Assembly: GCA_002773545.1 (NCBI GenBank)
Contig: PFAV01000039.1
Coordinates: forward strand, 1-7,713
Source of the DNA: a bacterium (Candidatus Gribaldobacteria) CG10_big_fil_rev_8_21_14_0_10_41_12
GTDB taxonomy: Bacteria > Patescibacteriota > Minisyncoccia > Minisyncoccales > CG1-02-41-26
DNA: 7,713 bases
Direction: 5' to 3'
The notes below the pieces were generated by a model that saw nothing but the letters and a program-made list of their open reading frames with translations, was not told the origin of the DNA and searched no databases. A program made the translations under genes and the position numbers. Below, in pieces: positions 1 to 5,220 of the stretch. Each line of letters starts with the position of its first letter. The stretch's first letter is position 1.

Positions 1-7
1 AAGCGAT

Positions 8-1051
8 ATGTCAAAAATAATCAAGAAAATTAAATATTTTTGGCAGGTTTTTCGCTGGTTTGTGCTGGACAATTTACTGCATAACGAAATCAAAAAAATG
101 CGACACTTGTTTTTGATTATGTTAAAGCATTATTTCTGTCGGCGGCCTCATTCAGCCATTATTGAAACCGGCAACACCTGCAATTTTCAGTGCGCCACTT
201 GCCCCACGCCCCACAAGCTTATTTACGCCAGAAGGGCGCCCATGATGATGGGCTTGGTTGAATTTAAGAAAATCATTGACCACATCAAAAATTTCGTTCA
301 TATTGTTTATGTTTATAATTCCAATGAACCATTGTTGAACCCCGACATTGTTGAAATGATAAAATACGCCAACCAAGCCAACTTACACACTATGATTTCC
401 ACTAACGCTTCCTTACTGACCCAAGAAAAATCCCGCGCCCTTTTGAGCTCGGGGTTAGGGGAAATAAGATTTGCCTTGGACGGCCTGACCAAGCAATCAT
501 TTGAGGCCTTTAGGCGCGGCGGCAATTTTGAGCAAGTTATTGGCAATATCCGGCGATTTTGCCAAATCAAGCAAGAACTAAAAAAACACCGCCCCATAGT
601 TACTTTGCAGTTTATTCTTAACCGCTACAACCAAGAGCAAATTCCCGACATTAAAAAGTTTGCCAAAGAAATTAAGGCCGACAAGCTATACATTAAGCCG
701 TTTATTCTAAGCCCCTATGCTTACAACGAGGAGGAGCGAAAAGTTTTAGCGCGCAAATTTTTTCCTACCAAGGATATTGATGATGAGGAAATTGTCTACA
801 AAAAAGAAAACGAAAATTTGGTGCCCAAGCGCCAGCCCCAAAGATGTCCGGCCGTGAAGCGGGTGTTTACGGTCTTGGCTAATGGCGAAATGGTCATGTG
901 CTGTTTTGATTTATTCGGCGATTATTCTTACGGCAATTTGATTGCCAAAGATTTCAAATCGTTGTGGTTTTCCGATAAAGGCAAAAAAATGCGCCGCCTG
1001 GCCTACAAACGATTTTTCCCCTTGTGCCAAAAATGCGGCAACATTGAGTAA
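8..1051 (+). CDS. Radical SAM/SPASM-type domain protein
   Basis: This is a predicted radical SAM enzyme that would use an iron-sulfur cluster to cleave S-adenosylmethionine and generate a radical. Its substrate is unknown. The cluster motif Cx3Cx2C is visible as C58, C62 and C65 in GNTCNFQCATCP. The middle (about 75-235) has the partial TIM-barrel pattern, including NSNEPLLNPD and a later FALDGL segment. The C-terminus (280-347) carries C280, C298/C299, C340 and C343, which fits a SPASM or twitch-like domain holding one auxiliary cluster. The first 45 residues are rich in aromatic and basic residues and could be a membrane-hugging helix, but no signal peptide is evident. Families of this shape modify peptides, cofactors or sugars. 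The ATG at 8 has only seven bases before it in the window, so a start further upstream cannot be excluded. There is no Shine-Dalgarno sequence. The next gene begins 12 bases after the stop, so co-transcription is likely. Confidence 0.85.
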   Translation: MSKIIKKIKYFWQVFRWFVLDNLLHNEIKKMRHLFLIMLKHYFCRRPHSAIIETGNTCNFQCATCPTPHKLIYARRAPMMMGLVEFKKIIDHIKNFVHIVYVYNSNEPLLNPDIVEMIKYANQANLHTMISTNASLLTQEKSRALLSSGLGEIRFALDGLTKQSFEAFRRGGNFEQVIGNIRRFCQIKQELKKHRPIVTLQFILNRYNQEQIPDIKKFAKEIKADKLYIKPFILSPYAYNEEERKVLARKFFPTKDIDDEEIVYKKENENLVPKRQPQRCPAVKRVFTVLANGEMVMCCFDLFGDYSYGNLIAKDFKSLWFSDKGKKMRRLAYKRFFPLCQKCGNIE

Positions 1052-1063
1052 TCGGCCATAAAA

Positions 1064-1837
1064 ATGAAAATAATTGAAATTAAAGCCAAAGAGATTTTTA
1101 CTAAAACCAAGCTGGGGGCTGATTGGGTGGTTAATCCGTATGCGGGTTGCGGCCATCAATGCCTTTATTGCTATGCTAAATTTATGGCTAAATGGCGGCC
1201 GGTGGAATACGGTAAGTGGGGCACCTGGGTGGAAGCGAAAGTTAACGGCCCCGAGCTGGTTCAAAAAAAGAGCGTTAAGGGAGAAGTTTTTATGAGCTCA
1301 ATTTGCGACGCGTATCAGCCCGTTGAAAAGGAATTAAAACTTACAAGGCGGATATTGGAAAATATGGATAAAAATGTTAAGCTATCCATTTTAACCAAGT
1401 CGGACTTGGTTTTGCGCGACATTGATATTTTGAAAAAGTTTTATAAAATAGAAGTTGGGCTAACTATCAACAGCTTTATTGGCAAGGCCAAAGAGCTTTT
1501 TGAGCCAAAAGCGCCCGCCACCGCAAAGCGCCTGGTTGTTTTGCAAAAATTAAAAGAACAGGAGATTGCCACTTACGCTTTTGTTAGCCCGATTATCCCG
1601 GGATTGATTGATTTGCCAGATATTATCAATAAAACCAAAAACTTGGTTGATTACTATTGGTTTGAATTTTTAAATTTGCGGGGGGCTGGCAAGGACTTTG
1701 CTGAAGTTTTAAAAAAAGAGTTTCCAGCAAGCTATAAAATTGTCAGTAGCGCCGCGCTTTATCAAGAATTTATTGACCAAACAACAAATTTAATAAACAG
1801 CTTCAACATAAAAATCCGCGGAATTGTCAAGCATTAA
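1064..1837 (+). CDS. SPL-family (spore photolyase-like) radical SAM protein
   Basis: This is a 257-residue radical SAM protein of the spore photoproduct lyase-like (SplB-related) group. The cluster motif is C29, C33 and C36 in GCGHQCLYCYA. Downstream are blocks I associate with this family: MSSICDAYQPVEKELKLTRR (77-96), TKSDLVLRDIDIL (111-123) and EPKAPATAKRL (147-157). It is shorter than true spore photoproduct lyases, which are about 340 residues, and endospores are not expected here, so DNA photolesion repair is not a safe assignment. Many SPL-like proteins in non-spore-formers have no known substrate. The ATG at 1064 places the cluster motif at the usual distance from the N-terminus. The gene follows the SPASM-type enzyme by 12 bases, probably in the same transcript, but the two proteins are not close paralogues. 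It is followed by an 88-base gap with a dyad and a candidate promoter. Confidence 0.88.
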   Translation: MKIIEIKAKEIFTKTKLGADWVVNPYAGCGHQCLYCYAKFMAKWRPVEYGKWGTWVEAKVNGPELVQKKSVKGEVFMSSICDAYQPVEKELKLTRRILENMDKNVKLSILTKSDLVLRDIDILKKFYKIEVGLTINSFIGKAKELFEPKAPATAKRLVVLQKLKEQEIATYAFVSPIIPGLIDLPDIINKTKNLVDYYWFEFLNLRGAGKDFAEVLKKEFPASYKIVSSAALYQEFIDQTTNLINSFNIKIRGIVKH

Positions 1838-1879
1838 AGCAAACTAAATACTTGCGAAAGATTTATTGATATATTCACC

Positions 1880-1915
1880 GTTGCAAGATGTGAGCGATCG
1901 TTCATATAATGCAAC
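1880..1915. repeat. 36-bp imperfect dyad overlapping the maf promoter
   Basis: An inverted repeat is centred on CGATCG at 1895-1900. The outer arms GTTGCA (1880-1885) and TGCAAC (1910-1915) are perfectly complementary. Two mismatched positions follow (1886-1887 against 1908-1909). Then 1888-1897 pairs with 1898-1907, allowing two G-T wobbles. The dyad covers both candidate promoter boxes of maf, so it could be an operator. As RNA it could be a hairpin ending the upstream radical SAM transcript, although no T run follows it. The pairing was worked out by hand; the role is inferred. Confidence 0.55.
1881..1910 (+). promoter_or_regulatory. Candidate sigma-70-type promoter for maf
   Basis: A perfect TATAAT (1905-1910) lies 18 bases downstream of TTGCAA (1881-1886), which matches four of six -35 consensus positions. 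Transcription would begin near 1917, only about nine bases before the maf start codon, giving a nearly leaderless mRNA. It would serve the maf-xseA-xseB block. The call rests on box matches only. Confidence 0.45.
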
Positions 1916-1925
1916 ATAAAATACT

Positions 1926-2513
1926 ATGAGAAAAATAATTTTGGCTTCGGCCTCGCCCAGAAGAAGAGAATTGTTGAAAATACTTATTGGCGATAATTTT
2001 GAAATTAAAACCAGCGATTACAAAGAGGATAATTCCTTGGCTTTATTGCCCAAAGATTTGGTTTTGTTTCATTCTTTGGAAAAGGGCAAGGATGTGGCTA
2101 AAAAATTGTCCGAGGGCATTATTATCTCCGCTGATACTATCGTTGCTTTTGAAAATGATGTCTTGGGTAAGCCAGAAACAGTTGAAAACGCCAAGGAAAT
2201 GTTAAATAAGATTAATGGACAATGGGTTGAGATAATTACTGGGCTGGCGGTGATTGATCTTGCCAGCAAAAAAGAATTTCAGCATCTTGAAGTGGCCAAG
2301 GTTAAAATCAAGCAGATGTCCGAGCAGGAAATTGATAACTATATTAAAACAGGCGAGCCCTTGGACAAGGCCGGGGCCTTTGCCGTGCAAGGCAAGGGAG
2401 CTGTTTTGATTGAAAAAACAGATGGTGATTTTTATAGTGTGGTGGGCTTGCCTTTGTTTAAGTTGAACGAGCTTTTGACTCAAGTAGGCATTAACATTTT
2501 TGATTATAAATAG
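1926..2513 (+). CDS. maf: Maf family nucleoside triphosphate pyrophosphatase
   Basis: Maf proteins hydrolyse nucleoside triphosphates to monophosphate and pyrophosphate. The YhdE-type subgroup acts on dTTP, UTP and modified pyrimidine nucleotides, and the family is also linked to septum formation and division arrest. At 195 residues the protein has normal family length. The N-terminal nucleotide-binding motif SASPRRRELL is at 8-17. The catalytic region SADTIV (68-73) carries the general-base aspartate D70, followed by GKP at 81-83. TGEPLDKAGAFAVQGKGA (142-159) matches the dTTP/UTP-type signature rather than the YceF (m7GTP) type. GDFYSVVGLPL (167-177) is the usual C-terminal block. The start is fixed by the motif at residue 8. 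It is the first gene after the 1838-1925 gap, and xseA starts three bases after its stop, so the two are probably co-transcribed. No Shine-Dalgarno sequence precedes it. Confidence 0.95.
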   Translation: MRKIILASASPRRRELLKILIGDNFEIKTSDYKEDNSLALLPKDLVLFHSLEKGKDVAKKLSEGIIISADTIVAFENDVLGKPETVENAKEMLNKINGQWVEIITGLAVIDLASKKEFQHLEVAKVKIKQMSEQEIDNYIKTGEPLDKAGAFAVQGKGAVLIEKTDGDFYSVVGLPLFKLNELLTQVGINIFDYK

Positions 2514-2516
2514 TTT

Positions 2517-3722
2517 ATGGTAAAAAATGAAAGCAACAATTTAGAGCAGCCGGAAATGATTTTTTCAGTGGGGGAGTATATTGAAGCGGTTAATCTATTT
2601 TTGAAAAAGTTTAAGGCCAAAATTACCGGCGAAATAACCGAAGTTAAAACTTACCCCAGCGGGCATTGCTATTTTTCCATCAAAGATAAGGGCGATAACA
2701 GCGTTTTGAACTGTATTATGTGGAAATACGATTACCGGATTTGCGGGGTAGAATTGGTGGAGGGTCTGGAAGTTATATTGAATGGCGAGGGGCAGGTTTA
2801 TACAGCTACTGGCAAATTTAGTTTTGTGGCTAAAACCGTGGAATTAAAAGGCGAGGGCGCTTTGCAAAAGGCCTACGAGCAATTAAAAAAGAAGTTAGAT
2901 GACGAAGGACTTTTTGCCCCAGAAAGAAAACGCCTTTTGCCAGAATATCCGCAAAACATTGGAGTGATAACATCAAAACAAGGAGCGGTTATTCACGATT
3001 TGTTGACTAACTTGGGCAAGTTTGGCTTTAAGATAAAAATGGTTGACTCGCGGGTGGAAGGTCAAGAAGCCGTAGCTGATTTATTGGCCGGGGTTAAGAC
3101 CTTTCGCCATAAGGATATTGATGTTTTAGTGATTATGCGAGGAGGGGGATCTTTAGAATCATTGCAGGCCTTTAACAATGAGGCGTTGGTGCGTTCAATA
3201 AGCGATTTTCCTTGCCCGGTGATGGCCGCTATTGGCCACGACAAAGATGTGCCCTTATTGGCTATGGCCGCTGACTATATGTGTTCCACGCCCACGGCCG
3301 CCGCTAACACCATTAACAAGTCGTGGGAAATGGCGCCTTTGAAAATAAGTCAGTGCCAAAGAATTATTGTTGATTGGTTTAATGATTTTTTTAACCAATA
3401 TAAAAAATACGAAAGCCAGCTTAATAATTATTTTTTACGCATAGAGCAGGTGATTGCCAGCCAGAAAAAGTTTCTAGACGCCACTTGGCAAAAAATCGCC
3501 AGCGCTTTTGTTTTTAATTTGAAAGAGCTTACGCAAAAGTTATATTTCATCGCCCAAAATGTCAAAGCCCAAGACCCGCGAAATAATTTGGCTTTGGGCT
3601 ATTGTTTAGCCAGGAAGAATGGCCAGCTTGTTAAAACAGTTGATGCTTTGCGCTCTGGCGATGACTTTTCTTTGCAAATGGCTGATGGTATAGTAAAAGC
3701 AACCACAAGGGCAGACCTCTAA
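2517..3722 (+). CDS. xseA: Exodeoxyribonuclease VII large subunit
   Basis: This is the catalytic subunit of exonuclease VII, which degrades single-stranded DNA from both ends into oligonucleotides and acts in repair and recombination. An N-terminal OB-fold spans roughly residues 14-110 (FSVGEYIEAVN through KTVELKGEG). The nuclease domain follows with GVITSKQGAVIHDLL (149-163), MRGGGSLESLQAFNNEALV (207-225) and AIGHDKDVPLLAMAADY (238-254). The residues matching the catalytic D, R, H and D described for the E. coli enzyme would be D161, R208, H241 and D244. The usual GHE-x-D reads GHDKD here. Residues about 275-350 look like the helical, coiled-coil region that binds small subunits. The C-terminal cap follows, with GYCLARKNGQLV and a final DGIVKA block. 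At 401 residues it is shorter than E. coli XseA (about 456), mostly in the helical part. The last codons lie inside an inverted repeat shared with the xseB leader. Confidence 0.95.
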   Translation: MVKNESNNLEQPEMIFSVGEYIEAVNLFLKKFKAKITGEITEVKTYPSGHCYFSIKDKGDNSVLNCIMWKYDYRICGVELVEGLEVILNGEGQVYTATGKFSFVAKTVELKGEGALQKAYEQLKKKLDDEGLFAPERKRLLPEYPQNIGVITSKQGAVIHDLLTNLGKFGFKIKMVDSRVEGQEAVADLLAGVKTFRHKDIDVLVIMRGGGSLESLQAFNNEALVRSISDFPCPVMAAIGHDKDVPLLAMAADYMCSTPTAAANTINKSWEMAPLKISQCQRIIVDWFNDFFNQYKKYESQLNNYFLRIEQVIASQKKFLDATWQKIASAFVFNLKELTQKLYFIAQNVKAQDPRNNLALGYCLARKNGQLVKTVDALRSGDDFSLQMADGIVKATTRADL

Positions 3723-3774
3723 CATTTTTTTATAAATGTTGTTCCCTTTCAATATAAGAGAGGTCTGCCTTTGT
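3705..3774. repeat. Nested inverted repeat at the xseA/xseB junction
   Basis: Arm ACAAGGGCAGACCTCT (3705-3720) is complementary to AGAGGTCTGCCTTTGT (3759-3774) over 16 pairs, with one G-U at 3709/3770. The 38-base loop holds a second perfect 7-bp stem, 3721-3727 with 3734-3740. The left arm covers the last codons of xseA. The right arm ends nine bases before the xseB ATG and merges into a 10-bp palindrome, TTTGTACAAA (3770-3779). No T run follows the outer stem, so a simple intrinsic terminator is unlikely. Alternatives are an mRNA processing or stability element, or a small MITE/REP-like insertion. No clear target-site duplication was seen. Confidence 0.75.
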
Positions 3775-3783
3775 ACAAAACTT

Positions 3784-4005
3784 ATGGAAAAACAATTTAA
3801 TCTAAAAGAGGCCTTAAAAAAACTTGAAGAAATATCAAAGTGGTTTGAGACGCAAAAAGAAATTGATATTGAAGAGGGCATCAACAAAGTAAAAGAAGCG
3901 GCCGGCTTAATAAAAGCCAGCAAAGACCGCCTCAAAGCCGTTGAAAATCAATTTGAGGAAATCAAAAAAGAAATTATTGAAAATGAAGATATTAGTAAAA
4001 GTTAA
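3784..4005 (+). CDS. xseB: Exodeoxyribonuclease VII small subunit
   Basis: This is the small, non-catalytic subunit of exonuclease VII; several copies bind the helical region of each XseA. The 73-residue product fits the usual 60-80 residue length. It shows the family pattern of two charged helices: FNLKEALKKLEEISKWFE (5-22) followed by EIDIEEGINKVKEAAGLIKA, then a basic-acidic coiled-coil tail. The ATG at 3784 is preferred over the in-frame ATG at 3736. The upstream choice would add a hydrophobic, Cys-containing stretch encoded by the inverted repeat, which does not resemble XseB. No Shine-Dalgarno sequence precedes either start. The next gene starts inside this one, giving a 23-base overlap in a different frame, so translation of the two may be coupled. 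The 61-base gap after xseA is filled by the hairpin. Confidence 0.93.
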   Translation: MEKQFNLKEALKKLEEISKWFETQKEIDIEEGINKVKEAAGLIKASKDRLKAVENQFEEIKKEIIENEDISKS

Positions 4006-4204
4006 AACAAAGGCCAAAGAGGAGCGGTTGGAGGAGATTGGGGAAAACACTTTTGTTGTATGGGTAAAAGAGCCGGCCGAGAAGGGCAAAGCCAATGCGG
4101 CCGTGATTAAAACCATAGCCAAGCATTTTAGAGTTCCGCAAGGCAACGCGCGCATTGTTTCGGGGCTATCTAACCGCCAAAAAATTGTTATAATTGAATT
4201 ATGA
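3983..4204 (+). CDS. DUF167 / YggU family protein
   Basis: This is a 73-residue member of the widespread DUF167 (YggU) family, whose biochemical role is not established. The diagnostic block is visible: VKEPAEKGKANAAVIKTIAKHF (28-49), containing the GKAN core, then VPQGNARIVSGLSNRQKIVII (51-71), where the SGxSxRxK pattern is typical. Small proteins of this family have an alpha/beta fold and usually number 70-110 residues, so this one is complete. An in-frame ATG at 3941 is rejected because it would add a Lys-rich stretch read from within xseB; starting at 3983 gives the expected MKILVKVKTKAK first strand. It overlaps the xseB 3' end by 23 bases. Its TGA stop overlaps the next ATG (ATGA), which suggests translational coupling on both sides and shows that TGA is read as stop. 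Confidence 0.9.
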   Translation: MKILVKVKTKAKEERLEEIGENTFVVWVKEPAEKGKANAAVIKTIAKHFRVPQGNARIVSGLSNRQKIVIIEL

Positions 4205-4524
4205 TAACTTTTGATGATTTTCAAAAAATTGATTTGCGTGTTGGCAGAATTATTTCGGCTGAAAAAGTGGAGGGTTCGGATAAGCTTTTGAAATTGCGGG
4301 TTGACTTGGGGCCTGAAATAGGCCAGCGGCAATTAGTGGCTGGTATGGCCCAATTTTATCAGCCCGAAGAAATGGTTGGCAAACAAATTGTGGTGGTGGT
4401 TAATTTAGAGCCAAAAGTTTTTAAGGGTTTGGAAAGCCAAGGCATGCTTTTAGCCGTTGGTGATAATGAGCCAGTGCTTTTATCACCTAATAAAGAAGTG
4501 CCACTGGGCGCTAAAGTGCGTTAA
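4201..4524 (+). CDS. Stand-alone tRNA-binding OB-fold protein (MetRS beta-subunit/EMAP II type)
   Basis: This 107-residue protein is essentially a single tRNA-binding domain of the EMAP II/Arc1p type, the module found at the C-terminus of many methionyl-tRNA synthetases or as a separate MetRS beta subunit. The family blocks are present in order: FDDFQKIDLRVGRIISAEKV (4-23), GSDKLLKLRVDLG (25-37), the RQLVAGMAQFYQPEEMVGK segment (43-61) and VVNLEPKVFKGLESQGMLLA (66-85). The SQGM motif is characteristic. It would deliver or hold tRNA, probably for MetRS, though CsaA-like chaperone relatives share the fold. Whether the host metG lacks this domain cannot be seen here. Translation starts at the ATGA overlap with the DUF167 gene and has no Shine-Dalgarno sequence. 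A small hairpin follows the stop. Confidence 0.9.
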   Translation: MITFDDFQKIDLRVGRIISAEKVEGSDKLLKLRVDLGPEIGQRQLVAGMAQFYQPEEMVGKQIVVVVNLEPKVFKGLESQGMLLAVGDNEPVLLSPNKEVPLGAKVR

Positions 4525-4530
4525 AAAAAC

Positions 4531-4564
4531 AATCAACCAGGGACGGACCCCGGTAAACTTGATT
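4531..4564. repeat. Small hairpin with GGGACGGACCC core before the arginine decarboxylase gene
   Basis: AATCAA (4531-4536) pairs with TTGATT (4559-4564). Inside, CC (4537-4538) can pair with GG (4552-4553) and GGG (4540-4542) with CCC (4548-4550), around the loop ACGGA. No T run follows, so it does not look like a normal terminator. The GGGACGGACCC core resembles short REP-like palindromes of other bacteria as I remember them; no search was possible. It occupies nearly the whole 45-base gap and ends five bases before the next ATG. Confidence 0.45.
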
Positions 4565-4569
4565 AAAAT

Positions 4570-5121
4570 ATGTTAAATTTTGTGCCTGAAAAAATGTTTT
4601 TCACTAAAGGAGCTGGCGTTCATAAAGATCGTCTGGCTTCTTTTGAAATGGCTTTGCGCCAGGCCGGTATTCAAAGGTGTAATTTAGTCAATGTTTCCAG
4701 CATTTTTCCGCCCAATTGCCATATTTTGCAGGTCAGCCATGGCCGCAAAATGCTCAAGCCCGGCCAAATTACTTTTACGGTGATGGCTCGTATTGATACC
4801 AACGAGCCCAGCCGTTTGATTTCAGCGGCTATTGGTTTGGTCTTGCCCAAAGACCACAATGGCTATGGCTATTTGTCTGAGCATCATTCTTTCGGCGAGA
4901 CAGCTAAAAAAGCTGGCGATTATGCCGAGGATTTAGCCGCCACCATGTTAGCCACTACTTTGGGTATTAAATTTAATCCTAACATTGCTTGGGACGCTCG
5001 CAAGAAAGTTTATCAAGCCAGCGGCAAAATTTTCAAAACCACCAACATTTGCCAATCAGCCGAAGGCGATAAAAACGGCCTTTGGACTACGGTTTTGTCG
5101 GCCGCGGTGTTTGTGGCTTAG
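4570..5121 (+). CDS. Pyruvoyl-dependent arginine decarboxylase
   Basis: This enzyme decarboxylates L-arginine to agmatine, a polyamine precursor, using a pyruvoyl group made by self-cleavage of the chain. The cleavage site is visible as VSSIFPP (42-48). By comparison with the Methanocaldococcus jannaschii enzyme (RISSIMPP), cleavage would fall between S43 and S44, and S44 would become the pyruvoyl group. The acidic residue matching the catalytic glutamate of that enzyme is probably E104 in [11 protein letters not shown] (100-110). Other typical blocks are [20 protein letters not shown] (14-33), [12 protein letters not shown] (78-89), PKDHNGYG and [14 protein letters not shown] (119-132). The 183-residue length fits the bacterial/archaeal family (about 160-195). 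The ATG at 4570 places the site correctly. No agmatinase, agmatine deiminase or polyamine synthase gene is in view. An intrinsic terminator follows 13 bases after the stop. Confidence 0.93.
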   Translation: MLNFVPEKMFFTKGAGVHKDRLASFEMALRQAGIQRCNLVNVSSIFPPNCHILQVSHGRKMLKPGQITFTVMARIDTNEPSRLISAAIGLVLPKDHNGYGYLSEHHSFGETAKKAGDYAEDLAATMLATTLGIKFNPNIAWDARKKVYQASGKIFKTTNICQSAEGDKNGLWTTVLSAAVFVA

Positions 5122-5134
5122 TTTATAGATCAAT

Positions 5135-5180
5135 AAAACAGGCCTGGCGGCGCCTCGGGGCGGGACAAGGCCTGTTTTTT
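5135..5180 (+). terminator. Intrinsic terminator after the arginine decarboxylase gene
   Basis: The arm AAAACAGGCCT (5135-5145) pairs perfectly with AGGCCTGTTTT (5168-5178). A small inner stem can form between CGCC (5151-5154) and GGCG (5159-5162). Six T residues (5175-5180) close the structure on the + strand. GC-rich stem plus T tract is the classical rho-independent form. It separates the decarboxylase transcript from the glycosyltransferase gene. Confidence 0.9.
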
Positions 5181-5181
5181 G

Positions 5182-5190
5182 TGCTAAAAT
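5182..5190 (+). promoter_or_regulatory. Candidate extended -10 promoter for the glycosyltransferase
   Basis: TGCTAAAAT (5182-5190) fits an extended -10 element (TG-N-TATAAT with one mismatch) and lies directly after the terminator T tract. Transcription would begin near 5197, leaving a leader of about 24 bases before the ATG at 5221. No convincing -35 box is visible. The strong terminator just upstream makes a promoter here necessary unless readthrough occurs. Confidence 0.4.
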
Positions 5191-5220
5191 AACAAAATAG
5201 TTTTGCAGCTGTTTCATAAT

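Noticed and set aside
152..376. Open frames on the minus strand (for example 152-376, 313-597, 911-1264, 2202-2483, 3907-4332)
   Set aside because: They lie opposite well-supported genes, show no recognisable domains and are expected by chance in these codon contexts.
3705..3774. Intrinsic terminator between xseA and xseB
   Set aside because: The outer stem is not followed by a T run on the + strand, and the T-rich stretch at 3725-3731 is in the loop with no stem ending just before it.
3736..3783. Upstream in-frame ATG giving a longer XseB
   Set aside because: The extra 16 residues would be encoded by the loop and right arm of the inverted repeat and do not resemble XseB, which begins naturally at 3784.
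3941..3982. Upstream in-frame ATG for the DUF167 gene
   Set aside because: It adds a Lys-rich stretch read from within xseB in another frame; the family's first beta strand starts at 3983.
3983..4204. Recoded TGA (as glycine, known in some CPR lineages)
   Set aside because: TGA ends the DUF167 gene exactly where the family ends and overlaps the next ATG, and no other gene contains in-frame TGA.
5203..5220. TTG start for the glycosyltransferase
   Set aside because: The ATG at 5221 puts the first beta strand (MKILLLGG) at the N-terminus as in other GT4 enzymes, and no ribosome binding site favours the TTG.
5215..5220. CATAAT as a -10 box directly before the glycosyltransferase ATG
   Set aside because: The transcript would start downstream of the start codon; the extended -10 at 5182-5190 is better placed.
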